Origin: Nitrospira defluvii
GTDB lineage: Bacteria; Nitrospirota; Nitrospiria; Nitrospirales; Nitrospiraceae
Assembly: GCF_905220995.1 (NCBI RefSeq)
Contig: NZ_CAJNBJ010000017.1
Span: forward strand, 186,001 to 250,000
Length of the DNA stretch: 64,000 nucleotides
Direction of reading: 5' to 3'
A program made the translations under genes and the position numbers. Of this stretch, positions 19,154 through 28,560 are shown piece after piece; position 1 is the stretch's first letter; each line of letters opens with the position of its first letter. A model generated the notes under the pieces. That model saw only the letters and a list, made by a program, of their open reading frames with translations, ran no database searches and was not told the origin of the DNA.

Positions 19154-21094
19154 TTAATCGAGGCGGGTCTTCCTCATGGCGGGGGTATAGACCGTGCGGG
19201 ACGACGCTGGGGGATTCGACTCTGTGACATCGGCGATCGACGACGTGGGCTGAGTCGGGGGAACTGCCTGAAGCCCTGCCAGGAGTTTTGCCGACTGTCC
19301 CCTCGCCAGCTTACTCGTCGCCGCTTGCCGATTGAGGAAGTCCATATAGACGAGGATCGGGTCCTCATTATCCGTATAGAAGATCAGCTTCCGAGCTCGG
19401 AGTTTATTAATGGCCTTTCGAACGGTGAGCGTATGCGGCGTCCGGCCCCAAAGCCCATGGGCCGTGAGCACGCCAAATTCTCGGCCGTCCTCGAGATACG
19501 CAGTGACACAACGGAGATCGTCCGGATCGACGAGGAGCGACAGGTGTTCTCCGACGAGGTCTGGACTATGACGGAGGACATCGTTGTAATAGCGGACGCC
19601 TTCAAATTCAACGTAGGGGCACTTCCCCTGCGTCACATCTCCGCGAATACACCGCACGACGCGGATGTGGAGCAGCGCGAGGTCTTGTCGCTTCTGTTCA
19701 GGCACTGCCCGGAACTCGCATCCCTCATTCACAATAAAGTACTCAAGCATCTCGAGCGGTGACCGATTGCCCAATCCCGTGTGCGGCTCGGCATTGTAAC
19801 GAGCAATGAGTACGTCGGTCAGTTCAACAAGGTGTTGGTACGAGATATTCCAGCGTAGCGCCGCGGCTTCTGGGTCGTCACGGCGAGGATCATCTGGACC
19901 GTTGCCCGTCGTGGACGGCAGCCGATGAAATCCGTTCTCTTCCAACGTTTGAAAGAGCCGTTCAATGAACGGTCGACGCTGAGGGGTTTTCACAGGGCCA
20001 GCATTAATGGCACATCCGACTACTCGACTGAGATTCGACCTGACCGCATCGGCCAGATTGGCTTTGGCGTTGTCGAACCATAATTCGTCCCACAACGCCC
20101 AGGCGCATTCGGCATGGACTCCAGAAGGGAGCCCACTCCCCTTCGTATACTTCAATCCGGGGATGGTTAAGGTCATCGGTCTCCAGGGCGTCAGCGCATG
20201 CTTGATGCAACGGAGGACGTCCTCTGCGTTGTATTCGGGATTTAGCACCAAGGTGTACCCCAAAATAGCGCGAGTCTTCACGTCAATGATGGCGAGTAGC
20301 CACAGTCGATCAAGGACAAGCTGTTGAATGCCTCCATAGGGATTCGGCAGGTCAATCGTACAAACCGCATCGATCCGATGGCCGTCAAACTCAACCCGTT
20401 CGAACGGCCTGGTCACGATGCTGTCAGGTCCCGCTTCCCTCGACGCCAGCGCGCGCGCGGCGTCATCCCCATGGCGCGCCTTTACTGCTTGTTTCAGGTT
20501 TGATTTGAAGAGCCGCTTTAGATAGGTCGACAGCGCACGCCGTCCCCGATGGTTCATGTTGAGTGGATAGTGTCTTGCGGTCAGGCCAGCTTCCTTGCAC
20601 TTCTCAATGAAGTGCTTATGAATCGTCTTGACCGGCATGCGGGACTCCTGGACGACATGCTCTTTGACTTTCTTCAGGAACAAGGAGTCCACCGCTTTTT
20701 GGATCGTCGGGTATCGATCGAACAGCATTGTGAGCGCCCCAGCGGCCCCTCCCTGCTGAGAAGGTCGGGAGCCATCTATCGTGGCTGTTCGAACGTAGGG
20801 AGTGATGCGACATGCTGGCAGCAGGGCTCGAAACCCCCAGATTCGGCCGTCAGGGTGAAGCTTCATGCAACGTTTGACGAGCCGATATACTTCTTGCCGT
20901 GGCAAGGACGCTTGTTTCGAGAGGATTCCAACGGGTTGTCCTTCGATATAGGCACGGACGGCCTGAATCCGCCTTGCGACTCGATCTGCATCGTTCTCGT
21001 CCAAGAGAGTGATATCGATGGTCGGCCAGTGAGAGAGGTTTGTCACATTGGGCGGGAGTGAGTCGCGATCCATTCGAGGCTTCGATACCGTCAT
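19154..21094 (-). CDS. tnsB: TnsB-like DDE transposase
   Basis: 646 residues. N-terminal helix-turn-helix regions (about 35-80, PVGILSKQASLPRQEVYRLV) bind the transposon ends; the retroviral-integrase-like core has the catalytic acids D237 (FERVEFDGHRID), D341 (ELWFDNAKAN) and E378 (PFIERLFQTLEEN), spaced as in DDE enzymes. A Mu-type beta-barrel and a C-terminal tail with the TnsC-contacting region follow. It overlaps tnsA by four bases (ATGA). It would join the 3' ends of the element to the target; TnsA cuts the 5' ends. Confidence 0.9.
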   Translation of the reverse strand: MTVSKPRMDRDSLPPNVTNLSHWPTIDITLLDENDADRVARRIQAVRAYIEGQPVGILSKQASLPRQEVYRLVKRCMKLHPDGRIWGFRALLPACRITPYVRTATIDGSRPSQQGGAAGALTMLFDRYPTIQKAVDSLFLKKVKEHVVQESRMPVKTIHKHFIEKCKEAGLTARHYPLNMNHRGRRALSTYLKRLFKSNLKQAVKARHGDDAARALASREAGPDSIVTRPFERVEFDGHRIDAVCTIDLPNPYGGIQQLVLDRLWLLAIIDVKTRAILGYTLVLNPEYNAEDVLRCIKHALTPWRPMTLTIPGLKYTKGSGLPSGVHAECAWALWDELWFDNAKANLADAVRSNLSRVVGCAINAGPVKTPQRRPFIERLFQTLEENGFHRLPSTTGNGPDDPRRDDPEAAALRWNISYQHLVELTDVLIARYNAEPHTGLGNRSPLEMLEYFIVNEGCEFRAVPEQKRQDLALLHIRVVRCIRGDVTQGKCPYVEFEGVRYYNDVLRHSPDLVGEHLSLLVDPDDLRCVTAYLEDGREFGVLTAHGLWGRTPHTLTVRKAINKLRARKLIFYTDNEDPILVYMDFLNRQAATSKLARGQSAKLLAGLQAVPPTQPTSSIADVTESNPPASSRTVYTPAMRKTRLD

Positions 21095-21798
21095 TTTGTC
21101 CCTCGCTGTATGGTTAAGGAGTTGGTCAACGGGTACACGTCGAGCGGAGCCGTGCAGAGACCACCATGGATGAGGCGAAAGATCGCGGCCTTTACCGTCT
21201 GACGGTCTGGACGAGCGATATAACGTTCTAGATCTCTCAGGGACCAGGACGGCTCGATGTCGAACGCGGCGAGGATTTGATTTTCAATCTCCGCGAGATC
21301 ATAGGACGCGTAGGTGGCGAGATACGCCAAGATCTGTTTCCAGTTCCGAAGGAACATGGCATTCCGTCTGATTTCCTCATCCGTGACGATCTTGTAGTCA
21401 TTCGCGGTGACGAACGCCCATTCGCGCTGAGCGGCAAGTTGCCGAGCCACTCGAGAGCGATCGTCAACTCGCTGCACATCACTCGCATATTTGACTTCAC
21501 GATATTCCGTCCGGCCGTCCGTGAACTGGATCAGCATGTCCATCACTGTTTCACGATCCCGGCCGTCCAACTTAATGTTGATGCGCAGCGGCTGTTCGCA
21601 AAACCATGCGACCGTGGGATCAGCTTCGACGATCACGCCGTGGTCGCGCTCAAGACTGCTGTAGAAGTGGACGTCTCGATCTAATTTCCGGCTATACATC
21701 TGCCAAAAGTTACTTCCGTAGTTTCCACGCGGTTGGTTCCACACCGGCTTTCTACGGTCGCACTCGACTATCCCCTGCTCCAGAATCTCTTTTCTCAT
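21091..21798 (-). CDS. tnsA: TnsA-like restriction-type endonuclease
   Basis: Carries the TnsA catalytic pattern: Glu in SSLERDHG, Asp in ETVMDMLIQF and the E-x-K of YREVKYAS, which is the Glu/Asp/Lys triad of a type II restriction-like nuclease. A helical winged C-terminal domain follows. I chose the ATG at 21798, which has AGAGGGG about ten bases upstream; a frame opening at 21900 would add 34 residues that do not resemble TnsA. With TnsA present, transposition should be cut-and-paste rather than cointegrate. Confidence 0.82.
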   Translation of the reverse strand: MRKEILEQGIVECDRRKPVWNQPRGNYGSNFWQMYSRKLDRDVHFYSSLERDHGVIVEADPTVAWFCEQPLRINIKLDGRDRETVMDMLIQFTDGRTEYREVKYASDVQRVDDRSRVARQLAAQREWAFVTANDYKIVTDEEIRRNAMFLRNWKQILAYLATYASYDLAEIENQILAAFDIEPSWSLRDLERYIARPDRQTVKAAIFRLIHGGLCTAPLDVYPLTNSLTIQRGTK

Positions 21799-21948
21799 CA
21801 CGCTCTTTCCCCTCTCGTGGTATTCTGACCGCCGACGGAGACAAGTCCGCAAGGCGTACTTCCCTATACTGAGTTTTTGGCGCTTTTTAACAACCGACAA
21901 TAAAGTGTTCGGGCCAGCAGTTCTGCTCTGCTGCGACCAAGGAAGATT

Positions 21949-22572
21949 GTGATTGCGAATCAGGATGAAGTCAGGCGCGCTATCGAGGCGCTCAGCATTG
22001 ACGAATGCAAACGTCTGAGATGGGCCGCCAGAAAGCTTTGGCCTAAAGTAGGATGGCTGACGGGAGGCCGAGAGGATGTGGATTATTTACAGGAAGCTGT
22101 CGTGGCCACACTTAGCGGATCGCGACCGTGGGACAAACGATACTCAATGTACCAGCACCTTTTTAGGGCCATCAGGTCAGAGGTGCGTAACCATGCGCAG
22201 CATCTCAGGAGTCAACGGTATCAAGAGCCGACTCTTGTCTCCTCGCTCAGCTCAAATGATGAAAAAAAACCTGATGCTGAACCGAGAGTGCTGACTGCAG
22301 ATGATTTCCCCTCCACCCTTCCAAGCCCGGAAGACGAATTGGAGGCGAAGCAGCGTACGCTCATGGTGGAGAAGATTAAGTGCCAGGTGTCGGCAGTTCT
22401 CGGTCATGGGTCTATGGGACACAGGGTCTTTCTGTTGCAGCTGGACGAATTGGGTGGACCTCAAATTTGCCAAGAGCTCAAGCTGACTAAACGGCAATAC
22501 TCTGTATACAATATGCAAGTGGTGCGTGCTGTTCATAAGATCAAAAAACGCGTCACAGAAGGAGCGGTATGA
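21949..22572 (+). CDS. Sigma-70/ECF-like regulatory protein linked to the Tn7-like module
   Basis: 207 residues. N-terminal region (about 10-80) includes YLQEAVVATLSGSRPW and YQHLFRAIRSEVRNHAQHLRSQ, like sigma region 2; the C-terminal part (about 165-205, GGPQICQELKLTKRQYSVYNMQVVRAV) looks like the region-4 helix-turn-helix. A low-complexity linker holds them apart. The start is GTG 21949, behind AAGGA. It is divergent from tnsA, and its stop overlaps the next gene by four bases. It may drive expression of the element or of its cargo. Sigma identity is by pattern only. Confidence 0.6.
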   Translation: MIANQDEVRRAIEALSIDECKRLRWAARKLWPKVGWLTGGREDVDYLQEAVVATLSGSRPWDKRYSMYQHLFRAIRSEVRNHAQHLRSQRYQEPTLVSSLSSNDEKKPDAEPRVLTADDFPSTLPSPEDELEAKQRTLMVEKIKCQVSAVLGHGSMGHRVFLLQLDELGGPQICQELKLTKRQYSVYNMQVVRAVHKIKKRVTEGAV

Positions 22573-23006
22573 AAGCAAAATCCAACAGCGTCGAGAGGCA
22601 ATATGCGCGCTTATTAGATATGCAAGCAGAAGCCATCATGACGATGTCTCAAGAGGAATTGGACGAAGAGATTCGGGAGAGCGGCTTGGATCCCCAAGAG
22701 TTTGGCGAGGAGGCGCGAAAAGTGGTGGCGGAAGCGCTCGGGGCGCACAATGAGCACGCACTGGCTCGATCGCGGCAGACCCACCACGAAGCCGTCACGT
22801 CACTAAAACGTGTCCGCCTGACCTTGCCAACGACTATGAAGGACAAGTTGGAATTGCTCAAAGCGTGCCTCGCGCATCATCAGTATCTGAAACCCGCGGT
22901 CTTGACTGGTCAGCACCGGAAATTGAGCGATATGGCGCCGTCGGACGTCGATAGCCTATTGCGGCAGCTTCAAGTCTTGGGCCTTCTCAAATTCAAGAAA
23001 ACCTAA
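22569..23006 (+). CDS. Small helical protein coupled to the sigma-like gene
   Basis: 145 residues, highly charged and helical, starting in an ATGA overlap with the sigma-like gene, so the two are translationally coupled. A conserved-looking middle part (MTMSQEELDEEIRESGLDP) and a C-terminal helical part with two His (LAHHQYLKPA) are visible. No domain recognised. By position it could be an anti-sigma factor or co-regulator, but there is no membrane segment or zinc motif to support that. Confidence 0.65.
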   Translation: MKAKSNSVERQYARLLDMQAEAIMTMSQEELDEEIRESGLDPQEFGEEARKVVAEALGAHNEHALARSRQTHHEAVTSLKRVRLTLPTTMKDKLELLKACLAHHQYLKPAVLTGQHRKLSDMAPSDVDSLLRQLQVLGLLKFKKT

Positions 23007-23496
23007 TGAGGTCGCCCGTGGGGACGTGTTGAGGTTCGACCCCACGGTTACGAGCTGTCGAGAAGTAAAATGCGGCGAGGAGCCTTTCCATTCCTGTCCC
23101 GATGACGTACCATCGCGAAGTAGCACCATCAATCATGTGTGAAATTGCTCAAAGCCTCTCACGGTACTTCCTCCTTTGACCGCAATCAGGTGCAGACTGC
23201 ATTTTAACCCTCCGCAGTCAATCCAACCTACTTCGACGCTCCGATAGTTACAGGGGATCGGAAGTTCTAGAGGCTTGTGGTCCTTAATGTTGGTCTGGCT
23301 CCTCGCCTTCTGAATCGAGACATAGGCATAAAAACGTGGCTAACTTGCCGTCGCGACGGGTGTACAGTACTATGAGACCTGCCTGCTTTATCCATGCGAT
23401 CTCACATGTCCTCCAAATTGGATCGTCAGGCGAATTCCCGCTCCGTGATGCGATGGCTGTGGACTCATAAGGCTCTTTGTTCCTGTACGACCAATT
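23007..23496. other. Intergenic region with a 7-bp stem-loop after the sigma-like pair
   Basis: CGTGGGG (23017-23023) and CCCCACG (23040-23046) form a strong stem just after the stop of the preceding gene; there is no T-run, so it is at best a weak or factor-assisted terminator. The rest of the ~490 bases shows no credible gene. The second transposon end could lie here, but I found no inverted copy of the left side. Confidence 0.4.
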
Positions 23497-24255
23497 ATGA
23501 TTGCTGACGATCCAGAGGCGCTGCTGAAAGCGTTACACGTTACCGATCCTCGTGACATCGATATCGAAGCCATTGCGCAATACTGCGGCGCCACAGTGAT
23601 CTACGAACGGCTTGTTGGGTGTGAAGGACGGATTATCGGTCACGGCAATCGCGCAATTATCACAGTGGACCAACGGGCGACCACGTCGAGAAAGAGATTT
23701 TCGGCCGCTCATGAATTGGGCCATTGGATGAAGCATCGCGGCAAAGTTGCCCTCGTTTGCGATCATGAACAGCTGATGTGTCAGTGGGAAGGACGTGATA
23801 GAGAAAGCGTGGCCAATCGCTATGCAGCTGAATTGCTCCTGCCACAGTATTTGTTTCAGCCGCTTTTGAAAGACAAGCCTCTCACCTTAGAAACGGTTCG
23901 AGGGTTGGCGGAACAATTTGAAACCAGTATCACCGCGACCGCCATGCGTTTGGTCCAGCTGACAGATCGTTCCGCCGCGCTGATTTGTGCAAGTGAGCAC
24001 GGTCGAGCGTGGTTTGAGCTCAGTCCCAGTGCCAAAGCGGCGCAATGTTGGCCGCGACGTACTCTTCCTGTTGATTCCGGAGCGGCTGCTATTCTCAAGC
24101 GTGATGAGGAGCTGATTGGGCCCAGAAAGGTACCCGCCACGGTCTGGTTTGGTGGAAACAATGCGTCCATCACGGATGTCGTCGAAGACACGGTGAGAAT
24201 CACTGCTCACCTTGCCATTAGTTTGGTTGTTTGGCCCTCGTCTTGTACAAGATAA
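23497..24255 (+). CDS. ImmA/IrrE-family metallopeptidase
   Basis: 252 residues. The zinc-protease signature AAHELGHWMKH gives the HExxH motif, and ESVANRYAAELLLPQ follows as the ImmA/IrrE pattern with the third zinc-ligand glutamate. Such proteins cleave or sense repressors in mobile elements and toxin-antitoxin systems. There is no N-terminal XRE domain; a helix-rich N-terminus (about 1-30) precedes the catalytic part. The last ~15 residues look atypical, so the C-terminus may be altered by a frameshift. Its codon use resembles the Tn7-like module rather than the GC-rich block on its right. Confidence 0.8.
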   Translation: MIADDPEALLKALHVTDPRDIDIEAIAQYCGATVIYERLVGCEGRIIGHGNRAIITVDQRATTSRKRFSAAHELGHWMKHRGKVALVCDHEQLMCQWEGRDRESVANRYAAELLLPQYLFQPLLKDKPLTLETVRGLAEQFETSITATAMRLVQLTDRSAALICASEHGRAWFELSPSAKAAQCWPRRTLPVDSGAAAILKRDEELIGPRKVPATVWFGGNNASITDVVEDTVRITAHLAISLVVWPSSCTR

Positions 24256-24360
24256 TCATTGCGAGCCCTTCGCCAGAATGGCGTGGACGTCGACGCGGAT
24301 GGAGCGCAGCGAGCCGTCGATGTGGGCGCACAGCATTCCTGGCTGAACTCAAGGAGCTCA

Positions 24361-25128
24361 GTGCGCGTGGCTAAGACGTTGGACGAGGACGCAATCGAGC
24401 GTCACAAGCGCGAATTCATCGAGCCGGCAGCCATGCTGTATGCCGTTCAGAAGATCTACGGCGATCAAGCCAAGGCGAAGGCCATGGCTGCATATGGTCG
24501 ATTGCTTGACGCCCACATGCTTGTAACCGGGGTCCTGGCGGCCGGGCTGTTGCGCCTCAATGGGGCAATCGCCGAGGCCGATCAAGCGGCCTTCGAGCGA
24601 GACGCTCTCTTCGCCGCCTTCGTGATTGGCCTGGAGCCCTGTGAGGCAGCGATTGCCGAAGCACGGTACCTGCAGGCGCACGCAATGCTCCGGCAAGAGC
24701 TAGAGATCCTTGCTCAGCTCAAGGCCGTCCGAGCCAATAGGCGAAAGTTGAACGGCGCCCCGAATGTAGCCGCCTTGGAGCAATCGTTGGCCCGCCTCTA
24801 CGGCGGGCTATCCGCAGCGGCTCACGTTTCCCGGCATCACATCGTCCAGACCGCGACATCGTGGGACGGTGAAATGGAGGGGTTGCCGGGACCAACGAAC
24901 TTCACTCGCTATTTCCCGGAAACTGATGACGAGCTGGCTCGTAAATCCTACGCGCTGCATGTCTATATGATCATTCGCCTGGTTGAAGAGCTACGCCTCG
25001 ATCTCGCTCGCCGTTACGAGGGCGCAGGGATCACAGCGCACGAAAACGAGGCGATCAACCTCGCCGTCGACCTGATGATCTCCGAAGGAATGCTCGAGCT
25101 CGTCGACGCGCCTACTTCCGAGAGCTAA
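24361..25128 (+). CDS. Helical protein of unknown function, convergent with the SMC operon
   Basis: About 255 residues from the GTG at 24361 (MRVAKTLDEDAIERHKREF); the frame is open further upstream to 24259 but those residues look unlike coding sequence. The body is alpha-helical and Ala/Leu-rich, with a motif SAAAHVSRHHIVQ near residue 185 and a conserved-looking PGPTNFTRYFPETDDEL after it. It resembles DUF5677-type helical proteins only loosely. It ends 14 bases from the end of the convergent SMC-like gene, and its GC-rich codon use matches that operon, so it may belong to the same cargo. Confidence 0.55.
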   Translation: MRVAKTLDEDAIERHKREFIEPAAMLYAVQKIYGDQAKAKAMAAYGRLLDAHMLVTGVLAAGLLRLNGAIAEADQAAFERDALFAAFVIGLEPCEAAIAEARYLQAHAMLRQELEILAQLKAVRANRRKLNGAPNVAALEQSLARLYGGLSAAAHVSRHHIVQTATSWDGEMEGLPGPTNFTRYFPETDDELARKSYALHVYMIIRLVEELRLDLARRYEGAGITAHENEAINLAVDLMISEGMLELVDAPTSES

Positions 25129-25141
25129 ACCTGCCCGACTG

Positions 25142-27631
25142 TTAACGTCGATCGAGTCGGCGATAATATTTCTTCTGACCGTTGGCCGGGTCGACATAGG
25201 TGAAGCAATCGGCAAGACCATTGATGCTCTGAAGCACACCGAGCAAGGCATAGGCATTGAAAGGCGTGCCGGCCCCCGTCTCGTAGTGGCTTATGAAGTT
25301 ACCCACAATCGAGGGAGCATGATGATTCTGGAGATCACGGATCTGCTGCGCTGACATAACGCAACAGCCCGCCGCTTGATACAGCGTCACGGCATCGGTG
25401 ATCGCATCGATATAGGTCGAAAGCGTCCGCCTGTCTCCGCGGGTGGCATAGTCGGGCGGCACCGGTACTTCCAATTTGGAGATAATCTGCCCGAGCTTGT
25501 ACTCGAGGTATTGACGCAGAAACGGAGCGCCAATGTCGACCTGGCCCGCATTGAGATGTTGCTGCGCTTGGGCCTTGAGACGATCTGCCTCCTGTGCGGA
25601 CACCATCAGGCGCCCCTTCGGCGGCATCCCGTGCAGCTTCTGGTGATGCCAGTCTGTGGTACCGTTGAGCTTGTCGAAATACTTCTCCAGGCTGGTGTCG
25701 TGGCTCAAGATGATGAACTGCAAGCCATCAGGCATTGCGCCGTACTGAAGCAACGTGCGCAACGCGTCCATCAAGGCGAACTGATGCCCCGCATCGAAGC
25801 TCGAGGTCACGTCATCGAGCACCATGAACCGTGGCACGCCGCTGTGCTTCAGAGCGGCTGCCAGGAAGATCGCGGCGGCCACGGCGTTGCGATAGCTCTC
25901 TGACAGCAATGCTCGGGCGCTAAGGTCCTGCAGGCCGAAGAATTCAGCCAACTTGAGATCGACATTCTCGCTGTTCTGCGCGCGACTCAAAGTCGGCTTC
26001 ACGTCGGGTCCACCGCGCACAAAACGGCCGAACAGGCCCTGGCACGAGATCTGAATTTCCGCAATCCGCTCATTTGCCAGCGCCGCCTCCGCGTCAGCGA
26101 AGCTTTGGGCGGCCCCGGTGATAAAAATCTTCCAGCGGTTCAGGAGCTTAAGCTTGTCCTGTTTCGCCCTTAGCCTGGGCGCAGCAGTCTCGAATTCAAC
26201 CACGGCATCACGGAACTGCTTGGCGAAGCTGAGAGTGCGCGTTACCTGCACCAGCGAGGGAGGAAGCTGCCCATGCAAGGTCGACGCCTCCTGCTGCGCG
26301 CGCCCCAGCGCCTCCTTCCTATGCTTTTCCAAGCCTACGAGCCGCTCCCTGATCTTTTCTAGGTCCGCGGTCGTGACCTCACCTTTCTTCGCGGCCAGGT
26401 CAAAGGCGATATGCAGCCTGTCTCCTGTGCCAATCGTCATTGCCGCCGCTTCTTCGAGCTGGCGGAGCTTTTCGATTCCCGTCGCGGTCGCGATCTCGTT
26501 CACGAGTTCGGCGCCAAGTTCGACCGCTGCGTCGTACTGCGCGATTTTGGCCTCCAGCTTGGGCTTGAGCGGCCCATCGCCCTTCGCCTCGCAGACCGGA
26601 CATTGATTTGGATCGTGCCAGTCGGCTGCGGTGACGACGGCAAGTGCATCTCGCAGCAGAGTATGCAGCGCGTGAGCGCCCACACTACGGATGGCCTCGT
26701 CGCGTCTCTTGGCTAGACCCACGAGTCGTTCGACGTCAGCAATGTCAGGGTCTGCAACGGTGGTCGCCGATAGCGACGCTACCGCCGTCGTGAGCGCGTC
26801 CAGCTTCCTGCGCGCTTCCCCGCCTTCCTCCTTCTCGATCGCCTTCTCCGCAGCGTCAAAGTCGAGATCCATTACTGCCCCGCTGCCGACCAGCGGCTTG
26901 AGCAGCGCGATCGAGGACAAGGCCGAGGTGACAGCCGTCTTTAGGTCGGCGAGCTTATTGATTGCCGCGCCTCCTGCACCGGCCACCTCGTCACGAGCGG
27001 CGATGATGCGTCGTTCGATTGCGCCCAACGCGCACTCGTTCGCCTTCACCTCCGCATCGAGAGCCGAGAGGCCCAAATCGCTGTTGATGTTCTGCGTACG
27101 ACGCGCGCCATCGAGGCCTTGGCGGAGCCTGGAATAGCGACTGAGCCCCACAAGCGACGCGAACGAGCGCCCGCGCTCCAAGGCCGAGTTGTCGATTAGT
27201 TTGGCGAACCGGCCGTAGTCGACAAGAACGAAGTCTTCTTGCAGGGTTGCGAGAAACTGTTCTGGGTGTGGATGACCACTCGGCGATGTCACCACTCTGG
27301 CGCCGTTTGCCGTCTGCGTTACCTTGATCGTGATGTCCGGCGTCCCGTCATCGCTTTTGAAGATAAGATCGATCGTCGTCTGTTGGCCGGGATGGAACTT
27401 GTTGACGACGTAGCTGTCACCCTGCTCAGCGTCCTGAAGCGCCTTCAGGCGCGGGACGGTGCCATAGATGGCGAAGTGGATAGCTTCGAAGATGGAGCTT
27501 TTTCCGACGCCGTTCGGCGCGTGAATCGAATTTACAGCATCGACCCTGAACCTAAGGACGAGAGGGTCGCCGTCATTGTTGATTCCTCGGAAGCCTTCGA
27601 TGGCCAATTCACCCAAGAAGTAACGGATCAT
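25142..27631 (-). CDS. SMC/Rad50-like ATPase with zinc hook
   Basis: 829 residues. Walker A HAPNGVGKSS (about 37-46), long coiled coils (about 190-340 and 350-500) around a zinc-hook CPVC at 344-347, an ABC signature-like ALLSESYRNA, and Walker B FMVLDDVTSSFD. This is the SbcC/Rad50-type layout used in DNA-end-sensing ATPases of defence systems. A long C-terminal extension (about 650-829) has no known motif. The ATG at 27631 overlaps the stop of the 74-residue gene by four bases. No SbcD-type nuclease is encoded beside it; the PIN protein upstream is the only obvious nuclease. Confidence 0.85.
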   Translation of the reverse strand: MIRYFLGELAIEGFRGINNDGDPLVLRFRVDAVNSIHAPNGVGKSSIFEAIHFAIYGTVPRLKALQDAEQGDSYVVNKFHPGQQTTIDLIFKSDDGTPDITIKVTQTANGARVVTSPSGHPHPEQFLATLQEDFVLVDYGRFAKLIDNSALERGRSFASLVGLSRYSRLRQGLDGARRTQNINSDLGLSALDAEVKANECALGAIERRIIAARDEVAGAGGAAINKLADLKTAVTSALSSIALLKPLVGSGAVMDLDFDAAEKAIEKEEGGEARRKLDALTTAVASLSATTVADPDIADVERLVGLAKRRDEAIRSVGAHALHTLLRDALAVVTAADWHDPNQCPVCEAKGDGPLKPKLEAKIAQYDAAVELGAELVNEIATATGIEKLRQLEEAAAMTIGTGDRLHIAFDLAAKKGEVTTADLEKIRERLVGLEKHRKEALGRAQQEASTLHGQLPPSLVQVTRTLSFAKQFRDAVVEFETAAPRLRAKQDKLKLLNRWKIFITGAAQSFADAEAALANERIAEIQISCQGLFGRFVRGGPDVKPTLSRAQNSENVDLKLAEFFGLQDLSARALLSESYRNAVAAAIFLAAALKHSGVPRFMVLDDVTSSFDAGHQFALMDALRTLLQYGAMPDGLQFIILSHDTSLEKYFDKLNGTTDWHHQKLHGMPPKGRLMVSAQEADRLKAQAQQHLNAGQVDIGAPFLRQYLEYKLGQIISKLEVPVPPDYATRGDRRTLSTYIDAITDAVTLYQAAGCCVMSAQQIRDLQNHHAPSIVGNFISHYETGAGTPFNAYALLGVLQSINGLADCFTYVDPANGQKKYYRRLDRR

Positions 27632-27852
27632 GACTTGTCACCCGTCGCTGCCTTCTGAAGAGCATCGAGCGCGTTCAAAACGGCCTCGTGAAACTTTCCG
27701 ATAGCCGCTCGCCCAGGTGTGGCCTCGCTAGCCACGTCAAGAAGGTGCAGGTTATCGAAGAGGATCTTCGCACATTCCGGATCAATCTTTTCAGTCTCGG
27801 CTTTGAACAAAGCAAGGTTGTCGTTAAACGAATTGTCGAGTTTGAACTCCAT
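27628..27852 (-). CDS. Small protein coupled to the SMC-like ATPase
   Basis: 74 residues, acidic and helical (LFKAETEKIDPECAKILFDN; HEAVLNALDALQKAA), with no recognised domain. Its stop overlaps the start of the SMC-like gene as ATGA, so the two are translated together; the small protein may be a subunit or inhibitor of the ATPase. 90 bases separate it from the PIN gene upstream. Confidence 0.65.
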   Translation of the reverse strand: MEFKLDNSFNDNLALFKAETEKIDPECAKILFDNLHLLDVASEATPGRAAIGKFHEAVLNALDALQKAATGDKS

Positions 27853-27942
27853 GATGCCCCCCGGCTTGCTCCCCTGCAGTCTCTCTATACTTGCGGTTTT
27901 CCAGAATCATCGCTGCGCGCAGCGCTTCAGCCCCTTAAGTTT

Positions 27943-28560
27943 TCAGACCGAGTTTCGCCTTGCGAAGCGTCTCAGGCTCGAACACGCCTCAACATTCTCC
28001 GACCCGATGAGCCGAGCAACCCAGTCGAATTGGTGCTCTCGTACTTGCATTCTTGCGAGACGAAGCGCCTGAAAAGTTGCCTTGGCCAATATCGCCTCCC
28101 CCAGAGACGTTCGCACGGTGTCATGCGCGAGAATGTCGATTGTGGTGATAAGTCTCATGGACTCGAAGAGATCCGTCGCAAGACGCGTTGCCTTTTTCTC
28201 GTCGATCGCAGCAGAACAACCGTTGACATGTGCGAATGAAAGGGTTGCCGCCTCCCCGTCGCCGAGTGACTCCGATGCGCTACCCGATACGAGTTCGAAG
28301 AAGGTTGCCAGAGCATGCCCCTCAAGTTCTCTGACATGCAGGACTTGATTGCCTATCATCTTCTTCAACAGATCGAGTTCCGGACGGCCGTTCGCGGCGC
28401 CCAGTTCGATCTCGCGCATAACGATGTCAGTTACAACAACCGGCACCGCCAATGCCTTCAAGATAGAGGTCGAGTGCCCCGTCGCCAGTAAGTTGATCAG
28501 GACGCTCGAATCGAGGACGAGCTCAGCATCCTCATCAGTGAGGCAGCTTGAAAAGGTCAT
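27943..28560 (-). CDS. PIN-domain (DUF3368-like) protein, probable RNase
   Basis: About 205 residues. PIN-domain acids are visible: the first Asp in ELVLDSSVLINLL, a Glu in VMREIELGA, an Asp/Glu in GDGEAATLSFA and an Asp in AAIDEKKATRLA. PIN proteins cut single-stranded RNA. I start it at the ATG at 28560, inside the 3' end of the upstream XRE-ImmA gene (26-base overlap). PIN genes beside XRE-ImmA/IrrE genes often form toxin-regulator pairs; here both are built into a larger operon. Confidence 0.78.
   Translation of the reverse strand: MTFSSCLTDEDAELVLDSSVLINLLATGHSTSILKALAVPVVVTDIVMREIELGAANGRPELDLLKKMIGNQVLHVRELEGHALATFFELVSGSASESLGDGEAATLSFAHVNGCSAAIDEKKATRLATDLFESMRLITTIDILAHDTVRTSLGEAILAKATFQALRLARMQVREHQFDWVARLIGSENVEACSSLRRFARRNSV

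Larger units (their letters stand above)
16773..23006. mobile_element. Tn7-like transposition module (tnsA-tnsB-tnsC-tniQ plus divergent sigma-like pair)
   Basis: Four minus-strand genes in the order tnsA, tnsB, tnsC, tniQ, tightly packed, give the full cut-and-paste machinery: TnsA endonuclease, DDE transposase, AAA+ regulator and target-selecting TniQ. There is no tnsE, no second tniQ and no Cas gene or CRISPR array nearby. Coordinates mark the core genes only; the real ends are not resolved, and the cargo may run to about 31700 or beyond. The sigma-like gene and its partner leave the same intergenic region as tnsA in the opposite direction. Confidence 0.8.
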
